From contig JAHIPW010000077.1 of the NCBI GenBank assembly GCA_018903055.1, positions 1-7,134 of the forward strand: 7,134 nucleotides of DNA. Direction: 5' to 3'. This DNA is from a bacterium. GTDB taxonomy: Bacteria > UBP18 > UBA7526. The position numbers and the translations under genes are program-made. Of this stretch, positions 1 to 5,900 are shown piece after piece (positions within the stretch are counted from its first letter, which is position 1; each line of letters opens with the position of its first letter). The notes beneath the pieces were generated by a model, which saw only the letters and a program-made list of their open reading frames with translations, did not search any database and was not told the origin of the DNA.

Positions 1-336
1 GAAGTCCGATGGAGAGCAGCAGAAGCTTTGGGTGAGATAGAAGACCCACGAGCAATAGAACCACTTATTGCTGCACTAAAGAATGAGTATAGACATGTCC
101 GAGAGCTAGCAGCAGAAGCCTTGGGCAGGATAGGAGACAGCTCCGCAGTAGAGCCACTCATCGCTGCATTAAAGGATAAGTATGGACTTAACCGAATTAA
201 ATCAGCAGAAGCCTTAGGCAAGATAGGTGACCCACGGGCAGTAGAGCCGCTCATTGCTGCATTAAAGGATGAATATTGGCCTGTCCGAGAGGCAGCAACA
301 GAAGCCTTGGGGAAATTGGAGATAAAAGAGCAGTAG
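1..336 (+). CDS. HEAT-repeat protein, upstream part (5' end outside window, stops at a frameshift)
   Basis: The frame is open from the first base of the window, so the true start lies upstream. It encodes tandem 31-residue helical repeats of the HEAT / PBS-lyase type, each with the pattern [14 protein letters not shown], then an x-V-R-x-A-A-A-E-A-L-G-x-I-G helix. Such repeats build alpha-solenoids that usually act as protein-binding scaffolds; the partner cannot be told from the sequence. No signal peptide can be judged because the N-terminus is missing. After residue pair L-G at 307-312 the frame leaves the repeat pattern and reads K-L-E-I-K-E-Q before a stop at 334-336, while the repeat continues in another frame. 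This is therefore the first part of a broken gene, or of one carrying a sequence error. Family assignment is firm; function is unknown. Confidence 0.85.
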   Translation, partial: EVRWRAAEALGEIEDPRAIEPLIAALKNEYRHVRELAAEALGRIGDSSAVEPLIAALKDKYGLNRIKSAEALGKIGDPRAVEPLIAALKDEYWPVREAATEALGKLEIKEQ

Positions 337-506
337 AACCACTCATTACTGCACTAAAAGACGAGCATGGGTCTGTCCGGAGGGAAGCAGCAGAAACTTT
401 AGGCAAGATAGGTGATAAAAGATCTGTTCCTGCCTTGACAGAGGCCCTGAAAGATAAAGATAAAGAGGTTCGAAAAGCTGTTGCAAAGGCACTGGAAAAG
501 ATAAAA
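43..506 (+). repeat. Five tandem 93-bp HEAT-coding units, one of them 92 bp
   Basis: Units begin at the Asp codon of each D-x-R-A-V motif: 43, 136, 229, 321 and 414. The spacings are 93, 93, 92 and 93 bp, so the single odd spacing lies in the unit that contains the frame break. Units 1 and 3 are very similar at DNA level (for example ccacgRgcaRtagaRcc, then attgctgca), which suggests fairly recent internal duplication or homogenisation. A partial unit precedes position 43. Confidence 0.85.
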
Positions 507-515
507 TCTAAATAG
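276..515 (+). CDS. HEAT-repeat protein, downstream part (in register only from about 309)
   Basis: This frame carries the last two HEAT units ([12 protein letters not shown] from about 309) and ends at a TAG at 513-515. The nominal TTG start at 276 and the first ten or so residues (M-A-C-P-R-G-S-N) are a wrong-frame reading of the preceding repeat, so this is not an independent gene. It is the C-terminal end of the protein encoded in the other frame upstream. The last repeat is more charged ([11 protein letters not shown]) and tails off in K-I-K-S-K, a normal capping end for a solenoid. Adding one G to the G-run at 309-312 would join both parts into a single protein with perfect 31-residue periodicity. 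Confidence 0.75.
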   Translation: MACPRGSNRSLGEIGDKRAVEPLITALKDEHGSVRREAAETLGKIGDKRSVPALTEALKDKDKEVRKAVAKALEKIKSK

Positions 516-570
516 AAGTAAAGAAGCTTATGAATCCCATTTGGGTTGAATTGTAATCTTGGTATCATTT

Positions 571-640
571 CCGCCGGAGGCAGACCTGCCTCTGGCATGG
601 CGCACGCCTGCCCCGTTGATGGCAGAGCCTATCCACGGGG
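571..640. repeat. GC-rich two-hairpin block, probable dispersed intergenic repeat
   Basis: In the 168-nt gap between the HEAT gene and etfB there are two strong dyads. The first pairs CCGGAGGCA (574-582) with TGCCTCTGG (587-595) across a 4-nt loop, with one G-T pair. The second pairs 611-622 with 629-640 (outer arms CCCCGT / ACGGGG, one internal mismatch and one G-T pair) across a 6-nt loop. A minor dyad GGCG/CGCC lies between them (599-608). The block is much more GC-rich than its flanks. Neither hairpin is followed by a T-run, so an intrinsic terminator is unlikely. It looks like a REP-like or other dispersed element, which is an inference because only one copy is visible. The rest of the gap (516-570 and 641-683) shows no recognisable feature apart from a weak purine-rich stretch before etfB. 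Confidence 0.5.
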
Positions 641-683
641 AATGAACGAATGAAGTAAACCTAAAAGCATTAGAGAGAATTCT

Positions 684-1469
684 ATGGAGATCATCGTCTG
701 TATCAAGCAGGTACCGGATACTGCGGATATCAGGATTGATCCCAAGACCAATACCCTGATAAGGGAAGGGGTCCCCTCCATCATTAATCCCTTTGATACC
801 TATGCCATTGAGGAAGGGGTGAGGTTAAGGGAGAAGTATGAAGGGAAGGTGACCGTAATATCAATGGGGCCTCCCCAGGTAGAGGATACCTTAAGAGAAG
901 CCATATCCTTAGGGCTGGATGAAGGGGTATTATTATCCGATAAGGCCTTCGCTGGTGCAGATACCTTAGCCACATCTTATACCTTAGCAGAGGGGATTAA
1001 AAAAATCGGGAAGTTTGACCTCATCATCTGCGGGAAGCAGGCCATGGATGGCGATACCGCCCAGGTTGGACCGGGGATCGCAGAGAAATTAAATATCCCT
1101 CATGTCACCTATGTGAGAAAGATTGAAGAGGTAAAAGAGGGCTATATTCAGGTTGAGAGACTGATGGAGGAAGGGTATGAGGTAATCAAGATGCCCCTTC
1201 CGGCTTTAATCACTGTGGTGAAGGAGATAAATGAGCCGAGGATGCCCTCTTTGAAAGGTAAGTTAAAGGCAAAGAGTGCTCAAATAATTACCTGGGGCGC
1301 CAAAGACTTAGAAGCCGAAGAGAAGAGGATTGGATTAGAGGGTTCGCCCACTCAGGTAATCAAGATATTTACTCCCCAGCCGAGAGGTGGGGGAGAAATG
1401 ATAGAAGGAACGCCTTCTGAGCAAGCAGCGAAGTTAGTAGAAAAACTAAGAGAAACGAAGATCATTTAA
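684..1469 (+). CDS. etfB: Electron transfer flavoprotein, beta subunit (EtfB/FixA family)
   Basis: A 261-residue cytoplasmic protein of normal EtfB length. It pairs with EtfA to form the FAD-carrying heterodimer that shuttles electrons from acyl-CoA or other flavin dehydrogenases. Visible family marks: the N-terminal V-C-I-K-Q-V-P-D-T strand (5-13); N-P-F-D-T-Y-A-I-E-E-G (35-45); M-G-P-P-Q (61-65); A-D-T-L-A-T-S-Y-T-L-A (92-102); the nucleotide-binding loop G-K-Q-A-M-D-G-D-T-A-Q-V-G-P (117-130); and E-I-N-E-P-R-M-P-S-L-K-G (181-192). In canonical ETFs the G-D-T-x-Q-V-G-P loop region binds AMP; in bifurcating ETFs this site holds a second FAD. Which applies here cannot be decided by eye, although the ferredoxin-fused partner favours the second. 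The ATG at 684 matches the family N-terminus; its only ribosome-binding signal is a weak AGAGAG at 672-677. The partner etfA follows after an unusually long 177-nt repeat-filled gap. Confidence 0.95.
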   Translation: MEIIVCIKQVPDTADIRIDPKTNTLIREGVPSIINPFDTYAIEEGVRLREKYEGKVTVISMGPPQVEDTLREAISLGLDEGVLLSDKAFAGADTLATSYTLAEGIKKIGKFDLIICGKQAMDGDTAQVGPGIAEKLNIPHVTYVRKIEEVKEGYIQVERLMEEGYEVIKMPLPALITVVKEINEPRMPSLKGKLKAKSAQIITWGAKDLEAEEKRIGLEGSPTQVIKIFTPQPRGGGEMIEGTPSEQAAKLVEKLRETKII

Positions 1470-1486
1470 TACTAACGGGGATAAGC

Positions 1487-1492
1487 AAGGAG
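1487..1492 (+). promoter_or_regulatory. Orphan Shine-Dalgarno AAGGAG just after etfB
   Basis: AAGGAG lies 17 nt after the etfB stop and 4 nt before an ATG at 1497. It is a better Shine-Dalgarno match than the one now used by etfA (AGAGGT, 1635-1640). Its position is where the etfA ribosome-binding site would be expected in a compact etfB-etfA operon. Just after it the sequence turns into the repeat array. Confidence 0.4.
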
Positions 1493-1496
1493 AATA

Positions 1497-1595
1497 ATGG
1501 TTACTACGTCCCACAAATGTGGGACTGTTACTATCAGTTACTACACTTCGTTGTTACTAACGGTTGCTTTTGTACTAATCACCGGTAACTATTAG
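1497..1595 (+). CDS. Possible 32-codon leader ORF in the etfB-etfA gap
   Basis: ATG at 1497, preceded by AAGGAG with a 4-nt spacer, opens a 32-codon frame ending in TAG at 1593-1595. The predicted peptide begins M-V-T-T-S-H-K-C-G-T and has a hydrophobic second half (T-S-L-L-L-T-V-A-F-V-L-I-T-G). Almost all of it is encoded by the repeat array, so the hydrophobicity may be accidental. It could be translated simply because it follows a good ribosome-binding site, and it might then affect folding of the downstream hairpins and etfA translation. No homology is recognised, and a chance ORF created by repeat insertion is the likelier reading. Confidence 0.2.
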   Translation: MVTTSHKCGTVTISYYTSLLLTVAFVLITGNY

Positions 1596-1634
1596 TAACC
1601 GTTTAGTAACCCTTAGTAACTATTAGTAACCGTT
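1499..1634. repeat. Inverted heptamer array between etfB and etfA
   Basis: The heptamer GTTACTA occurs at 1500, 1527, 1537 and 1553; its reverse complement TAGTAAC occurs at 1593, 1604, 1614 and 1624. All forward copies lie left of all inverted copies, so the region is one large imperfect dyad. The ends form an 8-bp inverted repeat, GGTTACTA (1499-1506) and TAGTAACC (1624-1631). A 19-bp direct repeat, GTAACTATTAGTAACCGTT, is present at 1585-1603 and again at 1616-1634. A separate perfect hairpin GTCCCAC / GTGGGAC (1508-1514 / 1519-1525, loop AAAT) sits in the left arm. The best long stem pairs 1553-1565 with 1597-1610 (13 bp, one bulged T). Two further stems in register pair 1527-1533 with 1614-1620 and 1537-1543 with 1604-1610, as an alternative fold. 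Confidence 0.8.
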
Positions 1635-1646
1635 AGAGGTAATAGT

Positions 1647-2849
1647 ATGATTGAGATTAAGATAACTGATAAGTGTACTGGCTGTGAAAAGTGTATCCCC
1701 AGCTGCCCCTATGGTGCTATAAAGGTCACTGATAAGAAAGCAGTCATTTTAGAAACCTGCACCCTCTGCGGAGCATGCGTTGGCTCTTGCCCCTTTAAGG
1801 CCATCGAACTCACCAAGAAGGAAGTGAAGATGGCTAGCCTTGAGGAATATAAGGGGGTGTGGGTCTTTGCTGAACAGAGGAAGGGAAAGGTACAGAGCGT
1901 GGTCTATGAGCTCCTGGGTAAGGGAAGAGAGCTTGCTAATCAATTAAAGGTGGAACTGGCTGCCGTTCTACTGGGAGAGAAGATGGATAAAGAAGCCCAG
2001 GAACTCATCGGATATGGAGCGGATAAGGTCTATCTTGCAAACCATAATAAACTGAAGGACTTCCGGGATGACTCCTATGCCGATGTCCTGGTCGATCTAA
2101 TCAGTGAATATAAGCCAGAAATTATATTAGCCGGGGCAACCTCCATCGGAAGATCACTCATTCCTAAGGTAGCTACTCGTTTAGAGACCGGACTTACCGC
2201 AGACTGCACTGGATTGGAGATCGATGAGGAGAAGAAGATTCTCTTACAGACCCGGCCCGCCTTTGGGGGAAATATCATGGCCACCATCATCTGTCCTAAT
2301 CACCGGCCCCAGATGGCTACCGTGAGACATAAGGTGATGAAAGAGGCCTCCTTTAATAAAGAGAGAAAGGGAGAGATTATCAGAATAGAGGTCGATCCCA
2401 AGAGAATCCCCCTGAGGACAGAGGTAATCAAGATGGTGGAGAGTATGGAGGAGACCGTTCTCCTGGAAGAGGCGGACATCATCGTCTCTGGGGGAAGGGG
2501 ATTGAGGGCGCCAGAGAACTTCAAACTCATTGAAGAACTGGCCAAGACCCTGGGGGGAGCAGTAGGCGCATCAAGGGCCACAGTAGATGCCGACTGGATC
2601 CCCTATGCCCATCAGGTGGGCCAGACAGGGAAGACGGTCTGCCCCAAGATATACATTGCCTGCGGGATATCGGGCCAGATACAACACCTGGCCGGGATGC
2701 AGTCCTCAGATATCATCGTAGCCATCAATAAGGACCCCGAGGCACCAATATTCAATGTCGCTACCTATGGCATTGTGGGAGATTTGTTTGAGGTAGTTCC
2801 AATACTGACAAAGAAATTCAAAGAAGTCCTTGGTAAGAACACGGATTAA
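1647..2849 (+). CDS. etfA: Electron transfer flavoprotein alpha subunit with N-terminal 2x[4Fe-4S] ferredoxin domain
   Basis: A 400-residue fusion, longer than the roughly 310-340 residues of ordinary EtfA because of an N-terminal ferredoxin domain. That domain (about 1-57) has two complete C-x2-C-x2-C-x3-C-P motifs: Cys10, 13, 16, 20 and Cys38, 41, 44, 48. The EtfA N-terminal Rossmann-like domain follows (about 66-255). The C-terminal FAD domain has S-G-G-R-G (281-285), G-A-S-R (307-310), G-Q-T-G-K (325-329) and the EtfA signature I-Y-I-A-C-G-I-S-G-Q-I-Q-H from 335, continuing to V-A-I-N. Ferredoxin-fused EtfA proteins are known from bifurcating systems such as the lactate dehydrogenase/Etf and caffeyl-CoA reductase complexes of acetogens, where they bring in low-potential electrons. 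A similar role here is inference, because no dehydrogenase partner lies in the window. The ATG at 1647 is supported by AGAGGT at 1635-1640 with a 6-nt spacer. An internal ATG at codon 62, after GGAAGTGAAG, could in principle give a ferredoxin-less form. The last codons (K-N-T-D-stop) lie in a tandem 10-mer repeat. Confidence 0.95.
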   Translation: MIEIKITDKCTGCEKCIPSCPYGAIKVTDKKAVILETCTLCGACVGSCPFKAIELTKKEVKMASLEEYKGVWVFAEQRKGKVQSVVYELLGKGRELANQLKVELAAVLLGEKMDKEAQELIGYGADKVYLANHNKLKDFRDDSYADVLVDLISEYKPEIILAGATSIGRSLIPKVATRLETGLTADCTGLEIDEEKKILLQTRPAFGGNIMATIICPNHRPQMATVRHKVMKEASFNKERKGEIIRIEVDPKRIPLRTEVIKMVESMEETVLLEEADIIVSGGRGLRAPENFKLIEELAKTLGGAVGASRATVDADWIPYAHQVGQTGKTVCPKIYIACGISGQIQHLAGMQSSDIIVAINKDPEAPIFNVATYGIVGDLFEVVPILTKKFKEVLGKNTD

Positions 2850-2857
2850 CACGGATT
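2838..2857. repeat. Tandem 10-mer AACACGGATT x2 spanning the etfA stop codon
   Basis: Two perfect adjacent copies of AACACGGATT (2838-2847 and 2848-2857). The etfA TAA (2847-2849) spans the junction, so the final residues N-T-D of EtfA and its stop are supplied by the repeat. It appears to mark the left edge of the repeat-rich gap before smc. Confidence 0.7.
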
Positions 2858-2880
2858 CAGAATAGAAGTTGAGCTCGTTG

Positions 2881-2948
2881 GCCCGCTGGCCCGTTCGCCC
2901 GTTAACGGGAATAACGGGTCTAACCGGATTAACGGAATTAACGCACCT
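2881..2948. repeat. 8-mer and 9-mer tandem arrays meeting at a 12-bp palindrome
   Basis: Left part: three 8-mers of the form GCCCGYTN at 2881, 2889 and 2897. Right part: 9-mers AACGGGAAT (2904), AACGGGTCT (2913), AACCGGATT (2922), AACGGAATT (2931) and a decayed fifth at 2940. The two families are roughly inverted relative to each other (CCCGTT against AACGGG) and meet in the perfect palindrome CCCGTTAACGGG (2898-2909). Because 9 is a multiple of 3, the right array reads as L-T-G/E-L-T repeats in the smc frame and opens that frame upstream without being part of SMC. Confidence 0.75.
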
Positions 2949-2954
2949 GGAGAG
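2949..2954 (+). promoter_or_regulatory. smc ribosome-binding site GGAGAG
   Basis: GGAGAG ends 4 nt before the ATG at 2959. It decides the smc start against a TTG at 2869 in the same frame, whose extra 30 codons are tandem-repeat sequence with no counterpart in SMC proteins. Confidence 0.65.
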
Positions 2955-2958
2955 AAAG

Positions 2959-5900
2959 ATGTACTTCAAGAGCCTGGTCATGCAAGGGTTTAAGTCCTTT
3001 GCTGACGAGACAAAGTTAGAGTTTGAGCCCGGCCTTACTGCCATTGTAGGACCGAATGGCTGCGGAAAGAGCAATATCTCGGATGCCATCAGGTGGACCC
3101 TTGGTGAGCAGCGGCCTACCGCTCTGCGCTTGAGCAAGATAGAGGATATTATATTCTCCGGCTCCGAAGCCCGGAAGCCCCTGGGCCTGGCAGAGGTCTC
3201 CCTAACAGTAACCAATGAGGATAAAAGACTCCCCATTGAGTTTACTGAGGTCACCATTACCAGAAGGCTCTTCCGGAGTGGAGAGAGCGAATACTATATC
3301 AACAAGGCACCGGTGAGGCTCAAGGATATCCAGGAACTCTTCATGGATACCGGCCTGGGCTCCAGCACTTACTCCCTCATCGAGCAGGGGAAGATCGAAC
3401 TCATCCTATCCTCCAAGCCGGAGGATAGGAGATTTTTATTTGAGGAAGCTGCGGGAATCTCAAAGTATAAACACCGCAGAGAAGAGACCCTGAGAAAGTT
3501 GGAGGCTACCCAGGAGAACCTTCTGCGCTTAGATGATGTAACAGGAGAAGTGAAGCGTCAGATCAATTCCCTAAAGAGGCAGGTGGGCAAGACAGAGAGG
3601 TATCAAGAGATAAAGGATGAGTTAAAAGATCTGGAACTAAATCTGGGGGTTATAGAGTTTCGTGAATTGAAGAAGAGAAAGGAGTCTTCTTCTCAAGGAT
3701 TGGAAAAATTTCAGGATGAACGGGAATCTTTAGAGGGCAGAATAAGGGAGACTGAAGAGACCCTAAAGAATATCCAAGAAAAAGCAAGAGAGATCGAGAC
3801 TACTCTCTATGAAGCCCATCAAAAAGTATTCAAAATAGAGAGCGAGATTGAGAGGTCAAAAGATAGGATTGCTACTTATCAGGAGAGGGGAGAGGGACTC
3901 GAGGACGAAGGGGGAAGAAGAAAGAAAGAAATAGAAGACCTCAAAGAGAAGAGAAAGAGTTTAGAGGGGGAAATTGGGGGAAGGGAGGAGGAATTAAAAT
4001 CACTCAGCATCCAGATTGAAGAGGAATCAGCCAGGTCAAAGAAGGAAGAGAAATCTCTCAAAGGGTTGAATAAGGAGTTAGGGGAAGATATAGAAGCCCT
4101 GGAGGCCCTGAAGAACGAGGTTATTGAAACCCTTTCCACGACTGCAAATACCAGAAACGACCTAAGATACTTGGAGACCGGACAGAGGAATGTTGATATC
4201 AGGAGAGAGAGACTCTTAACAGAGAAGACGAAAATTGGAGAAGAAACGAAGGATGTCGAGGGAAAAGCGAAAGAGATAGAGAAGAGCATCGAGAACCACA
4301 GGAAAAAAATCTCTGAATTTGAAGAGGAGAAGAAGAGTCTTTTAGAAAGGGAGAGGAAGGATAGGGAGGAACTTCTCGATTTTGGGGAAAAGATCGACAG
4401 ATTGAAGACTCAGATAGCAAAGAAGACTTCCCACTTAGAATTTCTGCAAGAGGGGCCTGGTGGAGGAGTGAGAGAGGCTCTCCTCGCCCGGGATGGATTA
4501 TCGGGCATCGAAGGGGCAATAATAGATTTAATTCAAACCTCTCCAGAATATGAGAGGGCCATCGAGGCTGCCTTAGGGGAGAGAATAGAGAATATTGTTA
4601 CCCGGGATATGAAATCTGCCCGGGAGGCCCTGGAGTATCTAAAGGCCAGGAATCTGGGAAGGGCCACCTTTCTTCCCCTGCAAGCCGTTAAGCCGGATAG
4701 GAAATTAAATCCTTCTTCTTTGGTAAAAGAGGAGGGAGCCATTGGTCCTGCTTCTGGCCTCGTCAAGTGTGAGGCGAGGTATCGACCGATTATAGAATAT
4801 CTCTTAGGAAATGCCTTAGTCGTAAAAAACCTCGATGCTGCCTTTGAGCTCGGTAAAAAGACAAAGGAAAATATCAGGATAGTGACCCTCGAAGGAGAGA
4901 TAGTCACTCCTCAGGGGGAGATTACTGGTGGTTCTTTGAGGCGCTTGCTGGGGAGAGAGGGGGGGAAGGGAGAACTCGCCAGAGAGATTAAGGCCCTGGG
5001 TGAAAACCTCAAGAAGTTAGAGGAAGATAGGACTAATTTAGAGAAGAAGGGTCTTGAGAAAAGGGATGAAATCTCCAGTATCGATTCCCATGTTAAAAAA
5101 GAGGAACTGGAAATGAACCTCAAGGAAAGGGACTTAGCGAGCATTGTTTCCCAGAAAGAGAGGGTAAATAAGGACCTTTCGTTTTTAAAGACAGAGGGGG
5201 AGGAACTGGATAAGGAGGGGGAGGGGCTGGCCAAAAAGAGAAAAGAACAGGAGACCCGATTAGAAAATCTCGGAGAGAAAGAGATTGGGACTCAGGAGAA
5301 AATCACTAAACTAAAGGAAGAGATGGGGGTAAGAGAGGAAGAGATTAGCAAGGTAAGTAGTGAAGTGACTAACCTTAAGGTTTCTCTTGCTTCATTAGTG
5401 GAGAAGGAGACTGGACTTCGCGAAAATCTGGGGCGTATGAGGGAAAATTTAAAGGACCTCACCAAGTCAATCGAGGCCCGTGAGGGCGAAATTGATGAAG
5501 GAAAAACAAGAAAAGAAGAGTTCAGCGACTTAATTACTAAAGAGGAAGAGAACCGGAAAGAATTATTGCAAGAAAGAGAAGAGACAGAAAAGAGACTTGA
5601 GAATCTAAAAAGGAAAAAGGAAGAGATTACTGACGAAGTATCTAAAAAGGAAGAGGAATTAAGAGAAATTAGGGTTCTTGGGGAGAAGCTTCAGGGAGAG
5701 TCCAATGAATTGAGTTTTCAGGGCCGGGAACTCGACCTTGGAACAGAGAATCTTGCCCGAAGAGTGAAAGAGAACTACGGAGTCTCCTTAGAAGAGATTG
5801 AAGGGGACTATCAGGTACCAGAGATAGAAGATAGGGAAGGCTATAAAGCAAAGATAAGGGAATTGAGAGAGAAGATAGAGGCCCTGGGGCTGGTGAACTT

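Noticed and set aside
1508-1525. Hairpin GTCCCAC-AAAT-GTGGGAC as an intrinsic terminator after etfB
   Set aside because: The stem is only 7 bp and is followed by CTGTTACTATC, not a T-run, so Rho-independent termination is not supported.
1551-1579. Promoter-like TTGTTA, 17 nt, then TGT-ACTAAT upstream of etfA
   Set aside because: Both hexamers match consensus at only 4 of 6 positions, and both are made from the repeat words of the array, so the match is likely fortuitous.
1499-1634. CRISPR array
   Set aside because: The repeated words are 7-19 bp, irregularly spaced and in both orientations, with no uniform spacers and no cas genes nearby.
2706-3257. 183-codon open frame on the - strand across the etfA-smc junction
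   Set aside because: It lies opposite well-supported EtfA and SMC coding sequence, shows no recognisable motif, and is open only as a shadow of the repeat-rich gap and purine-rich genes.
3600-5880. Long purine-rich (GAG/AAG) tract as a DNA-level repeat
   Set aside because: It is explained by the Glu/Lys-rich coiled-coil arms of SMC; no regular DNA period beyond codon use is evident.
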